Shown in pieces: positions 1 through 13,029 of a stretch of DNA of 64,000 bases. Position 1 is the stretch's first letter, and each line of letters begins with the position of its first letter. The notes beneath the pieces are model-generated. The model saw only the letters and a program-made list of their open reading frames with translations. It was not told the origin of the DNA and did not search any database. The translations under genes and the position numbers were made by a program. This DNA comes from Fratercula arctica. Lineage: Eukaryota > Chordata > Aves > Charadriiformes > Alcidae. The stretch covers positions 2,623,677 to 2,687,676 of the forward strand of contig CANTUZ010000023.1 in NCBI GenBank assembly GCA_947846985.1. Direction: 5' to 3'.

Positions 1-1399
1 AGCCGCGGACCGACCCGATGAAAACAATTAGGGCTCCTGTCGAGGGCAATCAGGCGCAGCACGATGCTGGCCGGCCCAAGATGGGGGAGCACTGCCCTGG
101 GCCCCCCTGTCCATGCTGGCGCTCCCCATCTGACCCACGCGGGGTTTCGGCACGGCAAAGAGGAGCGGGAGGTGATGCGGGGCGGCTGCTCTCCCAGGGC
201 ACAGGGACTCTTAGGGGGACCTGGGGCTGCAGAGCCGCAGTCCCCCCCAGCTGCCGGCCCCCCCAGCTGCCCCCTGCCCACATGCACGTTAATCCCTCCC
301 GTTAATGAGAGCCTGGTGCCAGCCGCAGGAGGAGGTGACCCCACGCCTGGAACTGCACTGGGGAGGACTCGGCCACGTGGGACTGCGGGGATGCAGGGTC
401 CCCACGGTGACTGCTTCCCACTCACCCCGAAAACAGTCCCACGGGGATTTCCATGGCTTTAAAAGCCAAAAAGCCAGTGTACCAGGCACTGCCTGTGCCC
501 CAACCGCAGTGCCCTGTCCCAGGCACCCAGCACCCCGGGGTGCCTGCACCCCACCCCAGCTCCTGCACCCCACACTGTGCCCAGGGGCGGGCACCCCCCG
601 AGGCTGTGTGCCCCAGAGCAATGCCACCAGTGGGCACTGCCCACCCCGGGCTCCACTGTGAGCTGGGGCAGGTGCACGGCATGTAACTCAAACAAGATCC
701 CCGTTAATAAATGCTTCCTCGTTTGGGCTAATGAAAGGCAGGCGGTGCGGGTCCCTGCCCCTGGGGGACCATGTGGTGTGGGGCAGGGACCCAAGAGAAG
801 GGGACCCCACAACTGCAGCCCCACAACCACAGCACCATGTGCCGCAGAGGATGCCCAGGGCAGAGGTGGGCACAGGGCACGGTGTCCGTGGCCACCGTCA
901 CACCAGGCGAGCGTCCGGCGGTGGGAGCCCACCCAGCCCCACTTGGCGCAGGAATGTGCAAGACCCTCGCGGGGAACAAAACGCCCTCAGTGCTCCGGTC
1001 CCCGCTCCTGCATACCTACAGATCAAACCCATATGGGGGCCATAAATCTCCCCTTATTACATCTCCCTCCATAGAGATGCCTTTCATGGAGAGATAAGAA
1101 AGTTGACTTTGTTCGGGGGGACAATGTCGCTTTTCATACCGGCCCCCATGGAGCACAGCCCCCCTGGTGCCTCCCGTCCCAGTGCAGCTCCCGGGGTCCC
1201 CGGGACGCCCGCGGGTGCCGGTGGCAAACCCTGCACCCTGGTGCCAGCCCCGACGCAGCAGCCGGGAGGGACGTGGGGAGCAGGACACGCATGGTGCTGC
1301 CAGCACCCGCCCCACTGACACCCCCATGGAAGCCCTGTCTGGACCCTGCCGCTGCCCACCCCTCCGGCCCCGACCCCCAGCCGCCCGCTGGGCACTCAC
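1..1399 (-). other. ADGRA2: ADGRA2 intron 2 (partial)
   Basis: No coding exon found on either strand. GC-rich, with two short AT-richer islands (about 670-740 and 1015-1125; the latter holds a GATAAG motif) that could be regulatory. Nothing else is supported. Confidence 0.7.
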
Positions 1400-1471
1400 A
1401 GCTTCTCCAGCGCCCGCAGCCCGAAGAAGGAGCCGTTCTCCAGCAGCGTGATCTTGTTGTTACTGAGCAGC
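1400..1471 (-). CDS. ADGRA2: ADGRA2 coding exon 2 (single LRR)
   Basis: A 72-nt exon bounded by CCGCAG acceptor and GTGAGT donor, phase 2 at both ends. It encodes one leucine-rich repeat with the LxLxxNxI pattern ([15 protein letters not shown]). It joins in frame to exon 1. No following LRR exon is visible between 1 and 1393, so exon 3 lies outside the window. Confidence 0.93.
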
Positions 1472-4400
1472 CTGCGGGAAGAGCAGAGGGAGAGGGGCAG
1501 CCCCGTTACTCGACCTGCCGGCAGCCCCGGCCGTGCCACCAGGGTGGTGGCGGAGATGGTGAAGTCTCAGGGACAGGCTGGCACGGCCGGGGTGGGGACA
1601 TGGGATGCAATGGCCACATTGGGATGCCACACGTGGTCCACATGCATGGCAGCACTGGGCTGGAGGTGCCCAGGGCATCACTCCTGTCCCTGGGCCTGGG
1701 TGCAAGGAGCTGCGCGTGCCAGGGACGAGATCCCCACCCCAGCACCCGCAATGAGAGGGCACCCTGAGGACCTGGAGCCAGGACAGGACCCCACAGCACC
1801 CCCAGCCCTTGCCCCCCACCAGCCACGGCCATCCCAGGAGCCTCCCAGCGCTGAGATTTTATCCCAAAATAAACAACTTTGCTGGTGCAAAGGGGCCCTG
1901 CGCGGCGACAGGAGAGGGAGGGAAGGCACAAGCACCCGCCAATTCAGCCAGGAGCTCATTAAAGCGTGTCAGTGGCAATTAGCAGAGGCAGCCCCTGGCC
2001 TGGGGATGGGAGCTGGCTCTCGGGGACCAGCGGTGCTTCCCCAGCACCGGCGATGCTCCCGCCGGCAAACGGGATCCAAAAGCCAGGGGGGGCAGCCTGG
2101 AGCCTGGCCGGGGGGAGATGCGGGGAAAAAAGGGCTCATTGAGGGCTGGAGCCGGGGGTGTTTACCCACGGGCGGGCTCTGCAGCCGGGCTGAATGGTGG
2201 CTGTGTGCTCCACAGCCCCGGCCCCTCTGGACACCCAGCCGTCGCCGGCCGCGCTCGGCTCGCCCTGGCCGGGCTCCCGCGCCGGGGCTGCCCGGGGAGC
2301 AGCGGGAGCAGGACCCGGATCGGGGGGGCTTCATTGCGGCAGGGGTGGCTCCAAACCCCAGAAGGGTGGTGGGAAGGGAAGGGTTGGGGGTCAGCCCCCC
2401 ACCCGGGGCTGCATCCTGTGCTAATGAGGAGCGGAGGCAGCCGGTGGCCCCGCCAGCCTGAAAATTGCTTCCACACGCCAGCGGCCGGAGCCGCATCTCG
2501 CCCTTTCCTCCCCGCGGGGACCCCGCTGTCACAGGGCTCAGTGAGCCCCAGCACAGCAGCAGCGAGCCCAGGTGCCGGCCAGCAGTGGGCTCAGCCCCAG
2601 GAGCCTGCCCGGAGCAGGGGGGGGCAGCAGGGATGCTCCCGGAGCAGCATCCCTCCTGCAGCAGCCCCGTGGCACCCCTCGATCCCCTCTCACGGCATTG
2701 GTGGGGGCTGTTGCTCAAGGACGTGCCTGCCTCGAGGGCTCCAGAAGGTTTTAATTCCAGCGGCAGCGGATTTCACAACCCAGCAAAGCCTCCGCAGGCT
2801 GCGCACACAAGGGGGGACCTCGGGGGCTCCCTGCTAAAGCTGGGGTGAGCAGAACCCCCCGGCTTGGGGGCTGAGCTGGGGCGCACGCTGGACCCTGCCG
2901 AAACAGCCCGTGGGGCTGCATGAGCTGAAAATGCAGAAATTAGAGGAGTGCAGGAGACTCCGGTCTTGGACCTCCCATGTTTGCTCCCATGCCCTGGCCT
3001 GGGGTGGCAGGGGGTCCCCAGCATGGACAAGGGTCAGGGGGGAGCTGGGCACCCCGGGCAAGCCGGACCAGGGCTACAACCACGGACATGCAGAGAGGAA
3101 GCACCCGGCTGCCTGCACCGGGGGGACGGGGCTCCGGAGAGCTGCCCCCAGCCCCCCCAGGGCCGAGCCCCGCGCTGGGGATGCTCGGTTTGCTCATGGA
3201 CCCCCGGGACCATCTGCGCCTCCGCCATAAACCCAGAACTCCCCGCCTTCAAAGGCAACGCTCCCCAACGGGCTCAGCCTCCCCTCTCATCTGCAGCCAG
3301 GCCACCGGGCCGGCAACCCGCCCGCCACGGCTGGGAACGAGCCACGGACGCCCTCCCCACGGCCAGCTGGGGCCAAGGGCGAAGCCACCCCCGGAGCCAC
3401 CGGCCCCCTGGGACCTGCCATCGGGAGCGCGGGAACAGCCGGGACCCCGGCACGGCAGCACTCCCGGCGCCGGGTCTGCCCTTCCTCAAGGAAAAGATGT
3501 CCTCGCCCAAAATGGGTGTTTGGCACCAGAAAATTGCGCTGACGGTGACGATTTGACTGAAAGTTTTCTTCCTGATAGAACTTTTTCTGGGTAGCGATCC
3601 TGGCTCTTTTTTGCTCCATCCTGTAGAAACCAGCGGGGTCGCGCTCCCCCGTAACAACTCACATCCTCAGGCAGGGTTTTATTTTGTTTTCTCTAGTTCT
3701 ATGGATATTATGTTCCAAAATGTTTTCTGTTTGTTTTTTTTTTTTCCCAGGAAGTTCCCATCAGGCTTGACGGGACTTTCCGGCCCCATGCAGTCCCCGG
3801 CAGTGTCCCCTCACAGGAGATTAACTGAGAAACCCCCAAGTACAATGGGACAAGTGTCCCTGAGAGGCCACCCTGACCCAGCACACGGGAGTCACGGGCG
3901 AGCAGTGGGACCCCACGCTGGGACCCACCCTCGGCACCGGGGCTGGACCCAAACCGCTCGGCTGGATTTCAAACCCTGGGAGCTGCCCTTGCTCTTGCAC
4001 CCGGCCAGGAGCAGGGATCGATGGGGTGGGAAGTGGATGGAGGGCGGGAAGCGAATCCCGCTGCTCCCCCATCTCCCCTTCTTGCCACGGCCACGGTGGC
4101 TCTTGCCGCCGGCAGGCTGGGCAACACGCCGGGCAAGCTCCCTGGCGGCTCGCCGAGGTCCGTGCGGGGCTGGGGGTGCAGAGGGGACACGGTGCCCCCA
4201 CGTCCCAGCCGTCCGCAGGCTTGGCAGGGCATGAAAGCACAGCTGTGCTCCTCCAGAGCCGCCGCTCGGCCGTGCCTTGGCTCCGGCCCAGGCTGGGACT
4301 CCTCACCTCGGCATCGCTGGCAAACGCCGCGGCGAGAGGGACCCCCCCCCCCCCCAAACCCCGCAGCACGGTGGCAAGGGCTGGGGACCCCGCGGACACC

Positions 4401-7400
4401 CCCAGCCCTCGACGCCCGGCCACCCTCGTGCTGCTCCAGCATCCTCCCGCCCCACGGCACCTTCATCCCACCCGGCCGCTCTAAGACCCTCCGGCATCGC
4501 AGAGCGTGGGCGGGCGGGTGGCTCCCGTCGCCCACCGAGGGATGGCCCCGCCACCGGGACAATAATCAGCTAATTGAGCGGTGGCTGGAAAAGTCCCTCC
4601 GGACAATGCGGGGATTAAGGACCAGAGCGTTAAGTCAAACGGAAACGACAGGGGGATGCGTGGCGGGGACGGGAGCCCCCTGAGGTGCATCCTCCCATCC
4701 CGGGGGGATTCAGCCTTGGAAGGGGTTCAGCATCCTCACTCCATCCCGCCCGCACCGGGGCTCTGGGAGCTCGGAGCCCTGGAGGCTGCAGGCAGGGAGA
4801 TAGAGATCCCTTCTTCTTCTTTTTCCTTTTTTTTTTTTTTTTTTTCATCTCAAAAAGAGGAGCCAAAAGTGGAAAAAAAAACAAGATTGTTTTTTCAAGC
4901 GTGCTGGAATCCACTTGGATAAATAACAGCTCCAGAAACTGGGCTGCTGAAACAATAAACTTCCTCTGGACCCAACCAAAAAAGGACGCGGGGAGATGGT
5001 GGCTCCCCGGCCGGGCAGGGGCACGGCAGCGGCGCGGAGGTTCCTCGGGGGGGGCCGCGGTGGGGGCGGGGAGCCCGGCTGTGCTTTGCTCTCCGAGTGC
5101 ATTAATTCAAAGCATATGCTGGCGGCAGATCCAGCGCGGGCTGCACCCCGAGCAGAGCTCGCTGCTTCGCAGAGGGATTTTTTAGGAAGAGAAAAGAGGG
5201 GCCCCGGGGCTGGCGAGAGGTGCCGAGGGCTGTGGCGCCGGGATGGGGTCTGAGGGGGGGGCAGCATCCCAGAGGGGGGACCCCACAACTCCAAAGGGGC
5301 TGGAGACCCCCCGACATGGCCGGGGACGCCCCCTTCCCGCTTCTTTCGGGCTCCCGGGGGCTCTTCCCCTCCCCGCGATGTGCCCGGGGCGTTGCCTCCA
5401 GCCTGGCGTCACGTCGGGCTATTTCGGATGGTGAAAATTATTGTTCCAACCCTCAGCTTTTGTTAGCACAGGAAAAATCAGCCCCGGAGAGAGGGTGAAA
5501 CCTCCAGAGCTGGCGCGGGGCCGGGATGCTCCCATGCACCGGGCAACACCGCGACCCACAGCCCCCGGGAAAACCGGACCCGCAGCCCAATAAATAACAA
5601 ATAAAAAGCTGAAAAAGGTTTGGGAAAGAAACCATCTGCAGGGCCCAGGATAAACCGGCCTCGGAGAGGGGAGTTCAAGTAGAACTGGAAATTGGTCATA
5701 AGTCAAAGCCCTCTATTCCCTGCAGACAATCTGTAATTTCGCTGCAATCAAGCTGTGCACATAAATGAGGCCTGGGCTGGGATTCCACATCTGGAAGAGG
5801 TTTGGGCTCCCGCCCGTGTGACAGCGGGGCCGGCCGCGGCCGGCGTGGCTATCTGGGTCTCGTTAGGGATACAGTGCTTTTTCCATTAGGCGATTAGCAC
5901 AGGGGTCAGTGGGAGGGGGAGGGAATTAAAGCCTTGTTAATCCACGTCTGCGGAGCCCCGGCACCTCGCAGCCGCGCCGAAGGGATGTCCCCGAGAGGTG
6001 ACAAAGCCCCTGGCCCCAAACCACGGGGAGACGGCAGTCCCTCCAGGACGGAGGGGCCAGGCAAAGGGGTCTGCTGAGACAGCCGCAGCCGGGCGAGCCG
6101 TGCAGGGCTACGAGCCAAAAAGGGGTGACCACACCAGCCATTAGGGTTGTCAATCCTCCTCCCTCCCCACGACGAGCCGGGGGGCGAGAATTAACCTCCA
6201 GGTATAAAAACGGGGCGGGTGTCGGAGAGCACACGCCTTGTCCCGGCTGCTGGGGTGGCACGGGGACGTCGCACCCCTGTGAGCATCGTCCCCCTCACCA
6301 GACCCCACGTGTGTCCCCATGCGGCTCCCTGCGCCTGCGCCGCCATGAAGGCAGCGCTTCTGCCTGCACCGGCACCCACCGGGGTCTCCCCATAGCGTGA
6401 GTTCCTCAGCCACAACCGGGGGGACACGGCCAGGACAGCTGCAGATATTTAGGCAAGGCGCGAGGTACCCCACCTCCCTGTCCCGCCGCCATCCCGCAGC
6501 TCGAGGGGCTGCAGCACCAGCGTCCTGGGGGTCGCATCCAGCGCCAGGACGGAGCAGGGCCACCGGTTCCCAGCACCTCCGGCCACGCCGGGTCTGTTCC
6601 CTGCCACCGCCGCTTCCCCACATGGAGTTAATTTCTGCAGCTCCACATCTGCAGGCGCTGCCGGGGCTCCAGCTTCGCTCCCTCCCGAAGCAGCGAGCCC
6701 TGCGAGGCGCCCAAGGAAGGGAAAAGCCGCCACGTCCCCCGGGACGCCCAGCCGAGCCCGGCAGGTCCCCGGGGCTGCAGGCATCCCTCGTCCCTCGTCC
6801 CCTGCTCTGCCCATCCGCAGGCTGCGACGGCAGCGAGCATTTCTCAGGCGCGGGGGGGTAAATACGCAGCAGCTGCCGCGGCCGCAGCCTTGGATTCCTC
6901 AGCGCAGGCCTAATAATTAAAGATAAATAAAGAAGTAAACCAAGAGTGTGGGAAAAGAGCCAAGCGAGAGCCAGGGTGAGGGACCCGCAGGGCGGCAGAC
7001 CTCCTCTGGCCCACCGCGCATCCCCGGCCATCGCCGGGGCGGCCAGAGCTATGGCCGGGACAGCAGCGGTCCTGCCTCGGCAGCCTCCCCCCCGCACCCA
7101 GCATCACTATCACTAACGCACGCCTGCTTCCAGGCCGGCCCGGACAAAAACTAGAACAGGGCTCTGCTTTTTAGCGTTTTTCTGCACAAAACACACCATG
7201 CGTTTCCTGCGACTGGGGCAACATGGATGACGCTGAGCATCCCGGGGGGCACGGACGGGACCTGAGCATCCCGGGGGGCACACGTAGGAGCCCTGCTCAG
7301 ACCCGTCTCACCCGCGGGGCTCAAAATGGGGCTGTCCCCAGTGAGGTGTCCCCCAAGGCACGTGCAGCCCTTGCCACGTGCCCGGGCCCCGCTGCCTCCT

Positions 7401-9419
7401 CCGCTCCCTGCCCGCACCCCAGTGGCTCCAGGAGACGCTCCCGAAGCCGGAGCCTCTGGTTTTGATTGTTCCATCTGGAAAGGGTTTAGAATAAATCATG
7501 TTTACTGCGCAAGAGCAGAGCCCAGGGTCACCGCATATTTGTAGGTTTCTGCCTACGCCTGTAGGTTTCGTGTCACGTTTTAGTGGGATCGTGTGATGCC
7601 CTAATGCCTCCGCGCGGTCATCCCGGCCCCTCCGAGAGAACCGACCCCGGCACAGCCAGCTCCAAACCCCCCTGTCCCACCGGGCATGGCCCCACCTCGG
7701 CCGCTCCACCGGCGCAGGGCTCCGCTCGTGTTCAGCATTGGGGTAACGCTCCCTCACGCTGGAGAAAGCACCAGAGCAGGCAATTAATTGGATGCTTTTC
7801 CCAAAACAAATTGACAAAGGACTGAGAAGTCTCTGTGGGGTATTTGCAAGGGGCTGACGTATAAAAACGGGTTGTAGGAGGAAAGAAGTGAAAAGCAAAA
7901 CCTGGCTGAGGGAGAGAGCGACCAGAGAGCCCAACCTCCACCTGCCCAGTGCCCCCCACCACAGGGAAGCTCCGGACAAACCCAGTGCTGTTGCTCCAGG
8001 ACGCTTTACGCTTTTTTAGCACCCTTCAGACCCTGCTCGTGGGACCCGCGCAGCACAGGCACGGTTCACGACGTGGGGGATGGCGGCATCGGCTGGGTCG
8101 CCTTTGCAGCCACCCCATTTTCACAACACGGACATTGCCACCCCGAAACGAAGCCCCTTGGCAGCCAGCGACACGGCACACGTGAACCGGGAGGTGCTTT
8201 AGACGCAGCAGAAACGCCAGCTCGGGAGTGGACACGCGGCCAAGCGGGCTCGAGCACGTAAGAGCGATAGGACCAGGAGCACTGCAGCCCCCAGCCCAGC
8301 CCCAGTTCTCCGCAGCGCCCAAGAAAACCCGCCCGAGGAGCAGAAGGTGGCGAGCCGAGGCCGTGGGCACGCAGGGCCACCCTCCTGGGACGACACTCGG
8401 GGCGAAAGCGACCTTCCCTCCGGCAACGGCGCTGCCAGCCCTGCCCTCCAAACCAGATTTTAATTCAAACGTCTCCTCCGGAGTTATAAATAAACCCTGC
8501 AATCCGCTGCTGCAGCGAGCGGGCGCCACGACTGCCAGCGCCAGCCGAAACCTCCCTGGCACCGAGGGTGAAGCTTTTAGGAAGCAGCTTCAGACCCTTC
8601 GCACAAACCCGAAACCCACTTACTGCCCCGATCTGTCTTCAGCAAATGCTTCCAGTGAGAGCCTTGGCTTTCAAACAAAAACATCCTCCCCCAGCACTCA
8701 GGCAGCAAGCGCCGCGGAGGGAAGCGTGGAGAAGGAGCCCGTTTCCTGGATTTCCAGCTCACGTCCACACTTTAAACCCGTGCTGCCGCCGCGCCGTAGG
8801 GAGAGCGGGTCCTTTCCGTTATTCTATAGCCGCAACATCCCGCTTTAATGCGATTTACACAGAGTTACGCAGAACCGAGCAATGCTTCTGTGGGTACAGA
8901 TTCGCTTATTTACTAAGTGAGTGAAAAAAATAACTGGAAAAAAAAGGAACTGTTCGCACTGTGCTCCCCGACACGGCGGGAATTTACCCCCGTCTCCCTT
9001 ACCCCGACCGGCGCCCGGGGACGCGGTACCCGCCGCGTGGGGCGGTGCGGGGGGTCTCCCGCTCCCCCGGGGCCGCTCAGCGCGACCCGCGCCCGGGCTC
9101 CCACCCCTCTCCCGGCGTCCCGGCGCAGCAGATGCCCGGCCGGAGCAGCTCCGGGGGGGATGCCCGGGGCCGGGGACCGATGCCCGGGTCGCGGTACTCA
9201 CAGCGTGGCGGTGCCGTCGGGCAGCAGCCGGGGCTCGGGCGGCACCGGGAGCCCCCCGCCGCTGCAGACCACCCTCCGTCGGGGGGCGGCGGGGCCGCCG
9301 GGCGCCTTGGCCCGCTCGGCCGAGCACTTGCAGCCCAGGCTCTGCACCGGGCAGCTCCGCGCCGCCCCCCCGCCGCTCAGCGCCGCCGCCAGCAGCAGCA
9401 GCGCCGCCGCCCGCCGCAT
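1400..9419 (-). CDS. ADGRA2: ADGRA2 (GPR124) 5' part, exons 1-2; gene continues off the left edge
   Basis: Adhesion G-protein-coupled receptor A2, a plasma-membrane receptor that with RECK acts as co-receptor for WNT7A/WNT7B in brain endothelium (family knowledge). Seen here: exon 1 (9202-9419) encodes a signal peptide and the cysteine-rich LRR N-cap ([35 protein letters not shown]), and exon 2 (1400-1471) encodes one leucine-rich repeat ([21 protein letters not shown]). The junction is phase 2 and both donors are GTGAGT. The 72-nt exon size is typical of LRR exons. The remaining LRRs, Ig-like, hormone-receptor, GAIN and seven-helix regions are not in the window. Order next to PLPBP, ERLIN2 and ZNF703 supports the call over the paralogues ADGRA1 and ADGRA3. 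An in-frame ATG lies upstream at 9590, but the start at 9419 is preferred because a signal peptide follows directly. Confidence 0.93.
1472..9201 (-). other. ADGRA2: ADGRA2 intron 1
   Basis: A 7.7 kb first intron, largely GC-rich with no recognisable exon. It carries a T-run at 4828-4846 and a C-run at 4342-4355. AT-richer islands that look more constrained than their surroundings are at about 3480-3600, 5690-5910, 6895-6960 and 7780-7900. Open frames inside it have no domain or splice support. Confidence 0.75.
5690..5910. promoter_or_regulatory. candidate intronic enhancer in ADGRA2 intron 1
   Basis: A 220-bp block of mixed composition within GC-rich intron: AT-rich motifs (TGTAATTTCGCTGCAATC, ACATAAATGAGG, TTTTTCCATTAGGCGATTAGC) around a short GC core. 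It looks like a conserved non-coding element by composition and first-intron position only; conservation was not tested. Confidence 0.3.
9202..9419 (-). CDS. ADGRA2: ADGRA2 coding exon 1 (signal peptide and LRR N-cap)
   Basis: 72 codons plus 2 nt. The ATG at 9419 is followed by an Arg-Arg then a Leu/Ala-rich hydrophobic core (residues 4-14), a typical signal peptide with likely cleavage near residue 20. Cysteines at 23, 30, 32 and 52 form the LRR N-terminal cap. The exon ends at a consensus donor GTGAGT (9196-9201). The reading frame stays open upstream through GC-rich 5' UTR, so the start rests on the signal peptide. Confidence 0.92.
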
Positions 9420-9660
9420 GGCCCCGGCCCCGGCCCCGGGCCACGGGCTCCGGGCTCCGGCTCCGCGCCCGCCGCCGCCCCGCTCCCCGGGGCGGCTCCG
9501 GCGGCGCCGCCTCCCCCCGCTCCGCCGCCGGCCCTGGCGCCTCCCCCGGCCCGCCCCGGCCCGCCCCGGCCCCGGCCCCGCCGACGGCATCGGCTCCGCT
9601 CCCCCCCGTGGGAGAGGGATGGAGTCCCCCGTGGGCCGGGGCTGGAGCGGGGGGGAGTCC
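9420..9660 (-). promoter_or_regulatory. ADGRA2: ADGRA2 CpG-island promoter / 5' UTR
   Basis: Very GC- and CpG-rich DNA upstream of the ATG. Repeated CCCGCCCC/CCCCGGCCC blocks at about 9541-9580 are GC boxes for SP/KLF factors. No TATA box is evident. The island continues through exon 1 to about 8990. The transcription start is not determined. Confidence 0.6.
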
Positions 9661-9702
9661 TGGAAAGCTGGAGCCTGCCTGGGAGAGCTGGAGACACTAA
9701 GT

Positions 9703-10530
9703 CACAGAATGGTTTGGGTTGGAAGGGACCTTAAAGCCCACCCAGTGCCACCCCCTGCCCTGGGCAGGGACACCTCCCACCAGCCCAGGTTGCTCCAAGC
9801 CCCGTCCAACCTGGCCTTGAACCCCTCCAGGGATGGGGCAGCCACAGCTTCTCGGGGCAACCTGGGCCAGGGGCTCACCCCCCCTCACAGCCAACAATTT
9901 CTTCCCCACATCTCATCTCAGTCTCCCCTCTGTCAGTGTAAAACCCTTCCCCCTCGTCCCATGGCTCCCCTCCCTGCTCCAGAGTCCCTCCCCAGCTTTC
10001 CTGGAGCCCCTTTAGGGACTGGCAGGGGCTGGAAGGTCTCCCCGGAGCCTTCTCTTCTCCAGGCTGAACCCCCCCAGCTCTCTCAGCCTGTCCCCACAGC
10101 AGAGGGGCTCCAGCCCTCCCAGCATCTCCGGGGCCTCCTCTGGCCCCGCTCCGACAGCTCCGTGTCCTCCTGATGTCCCCAGTGCTGGAGGCAGCGCTGC
10201 AGGGGGGTCTCCCAGAGCGGAGCAGAGGGGCAGAATCCCCCCCCTCGCCCTGCTGCCCACACTGCTGGGGATGCAGCCCGGGCTGCAGGGGGTTTCTGGG
10301 CTGCCAGCGCACGTTGATGGCTCGTGTTGAGCTTCTCGTCCACCAACACCCCCAAGTCCTTCTCCTCGGGGCTGCTCTCCAGCCATTCTCCGCCCAGCCT
10401 GGATTTGCGGTTGGGATTGCCCCAACCCCACCCCAGGACCTTGCACTTGGCCTTGCTGAACTTCATTAAATTCGCATGGACCCACTGCTCAAGCCTGTCC
10501 AGGTCTCTCTGGGTCCCGCTTGGTGCAGCG
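9703..10530 (-). mobile_element. CR1 LINE fragment, 3' end
   Basis: The plus strand starts with the reversed CR1 tail (CACAGAATGGTTTGGGTTGG, AAGGGACCTT). The minus-strand frame still encodes reverse-transcriptase C-terminal pieces typical of avian CR1 ORF2 ([36 protein letters not shown]), then frame breaks. It is 5' truncated near 10530 and decayed, so not active. Its last part was tracked by the pattern [21 protein letters not shown]. Confidence 0.88.
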
Positions 10531-13029
10531 CTGCAGCCCCCATGGAGAGGGGCTGGAGCTCCGTGGGGTCCCACAGGACCAAGAGCTACAGCCCCCACAG
10601 CCCAGAGCATCCTCCCGGAGGGAGAGAAGCTCCGGCCCCGCCTGGTCCCGAGCTGGACCCCTGGGCATCGGCGGGGCAGGGATGGAGCCCTGCGTGGTCC
10701 GGAGCACACGCGGTCCATATGGGCCATGATGTGACACCTCACTGTGGCATCCCAGCTGTGACAAGCACAGCGTGCTGTGACAGGGTGGTGGCACACACAT
10801 GCCCCCACCAGCCCTCCTGCACGGGGGTCTCTGTGGCCCCCCACCGCCTGCCAGGACCCTGGGACCCCTCGCCATGGAGGAACCCCCTGCACAAAGTCAC
10901 ACAGTTGACTCCACGGTCGCTCTGCTCCGTTCCCCTCCTGGCCCCCACCCCACAGTTAACACTCCTCCCTTCTTGTCTTCTCTATTTGCTTCACTGCTTT
11001 TCACACTAAGTTCAATATTTTCCTTTCCGCTCCCCCCTCCCACGTCCCCGCTGCCTCTCGCGCTGCCCCTGTCCCTTTCTCCCCCCGGGGCTTGGCTTCT
11101 CCGAGGCCATGGCTTGCTGCAGCGTCAAATCAAAAGGGATCAAAAGCCGGCAATGAAGTCTCCAGGACCCCGCGCCAGGCAGCAGAGGAAGAGGGTCATG
11201 GAAGGAGGACAAGAGACAGCGCTGGGAATGCGGTTTCTCTCCAGGACCAATAGTTCCTGGAGGGGAATAGAAATTGACTCCTTTCTCCAAATAAATACAT
11301 CTTGCTGCGGCGGTGGGCGTCGGAAGGAGGAGATACTCATCAGCACACGCTCCCAAGCTGTTCCCACATGCGCTTTGGTTTGGGAGCGTAAGCAGCGCAG
11401 GGGCCCACGCGGCTCGTTAGCCACTTCCCCAGCAGCGGCCTCGTCTCTCCACGCTCTTCCCTGCCTGCGCCCTCGCTGCCTCCTGCTGGGCAGGGACAAG
11501 GACCGTGGCCCCAAGGGCTCTTCATGGCCAGTCGCACCCCCCACAGACCTCCCCAGGTCCCCGGGGAGTCAGCCGTCAGACCCCAGAGCCCTGGAGACCA
11601 GCATCATCTTGTCAGTAAAAAACCAACAATCAACAGTGTATCCACATCTTCCCTGCTCCCCCACCTCCGCCTTTTTTTTTTCCTCCCCTTTTTTCCGCTG
11701 AGCAAAATTTCCATGGCAGGAATTACCCTCCCGTGCTCAGCGCCGCAGGATGCTGGTCCCAGATCCTGCTGCTGAAGCTGGAAGAGCAACAGGAAACCGC
11801 TCGTGTCCAGTATCCTGTGAGATAGATCCTGCGAGCGGCCGCACAGCACAAAAACCTCCCCAAAACCCCAACCGGTGAGCTCTGCCTCCCGCTGTAAACA
11901 TTGCGGAAAGCAAGAGGGGTCTCCCCTCCTCCTTCTGGAGGAGATGAGCCTGCGGGCTGGAGCTCGCTGCTGGCCCCGGCTGTCCCCACCGACAGGGAGA
12001 GGGGGCTGTTCGTCCGGCGTCCGATTTAGGCACTAGGCACCCGCAGCACAGCAAACCCTGCACCAAACAGGGGAATCCCCAAACGCCGCGGCGCACGGGG
12101 CTCAGCCACCTCCCTTCGCTGGATCGAGCCCTAAATTGAGAAATCCAAGCAGCCCAGCGCTTGCGAGGACCCTGGGAGCCGCCGTGCCCGTCAGCGCAAG
12201 AGCTGGCAGCAAGACACGCGGGGCTGACCCTGATCCAAACCGCAGCCCCTGCCCCTCTCCTTCCCCTTCCTCGGGGCAGCAGCTCCACAACCAGGACAGA
12301 AGGGCCCTGGGAAACCCCAAGAGCTGCCCGTGTGCGGAGAGGAACGGGGCTTGGCGTGGATCTCAGGCCCTGGAGGATGTTGGTCTGTGCTGGCAGCATC
12401 CAAGGGCAATCCGAGCTCTGGAGTTGCCTCCACGACACATTGAAGCAATCAAGCCACTGTGCGTGGTCTTCAGAATCTCAATCTCCTATAAAATTACCTC
12501 CAAGAACAGTCAAAACCTTGTCCAAGTTAGTAACAAATGTGAAATACCTGGCCCCAGCCCCGCTGTGAGGAGAGGAGCTCAAGCAACACTTCCCACACGC
12601 TTTGAGCCCGGCGGAGTTCGGGTTCTTTCAACTACTTCCAAGCCCCGCTCCGAGCTTTCCCAGCCCCGACCCCTCCCGGTGCCTCCTGCCCGGGAGACAA
12701 CAAGGCAACCTGTCTGAAACTCCATGGCCACGGCCGTGCCGGTGCCGGGTGCCAAATCCCCCTGCCCCTCGCTCCCGTTCAAAGGTAAAACCACTCCGTA
12801 ACCACGGCAGGGCACAGGGAAAGACAAGCAGCGCAGGACTCTCTAAATTCCTTTCACTGGGATCCAATAAAAACCTTGGCAGTTGCCGGCCTTCCTGCCG
12901 GAAACCTGATATCCCAGAAATAAACACTCTTCCCACTTTGAAGGGTTGCAGCGGGCTCGGGGCGAGGCCGCCCCCGGCTCTCACCTGCCCGCAGCATCCC
13001 CGGAACAGGGCAGGGAACTGAGCCAAGGA

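Noticed and set aside
1448..2461. 337-codon plus-strand frame in ADGRA2 intron 1
   Set aside because: GC-rich intron with no stop by chance; begins inside exon 2 antisense; no domain.
9420..9590. Upstream in-frame ATG for ADGRA2 at 9590
   Set aside because: It would put a long Arg/Gly-rich stretch before the signal peptide, which would disable it; the start at 9419 fits a secreted N-terminus.
8917..10173. 418-codon plus-strand frame over ADGRA2 exon 1 and the CR1 copy
   Set aside because: Antisense of the signal-peptide exon and CpG island joined to CR1 sequence; no domain.
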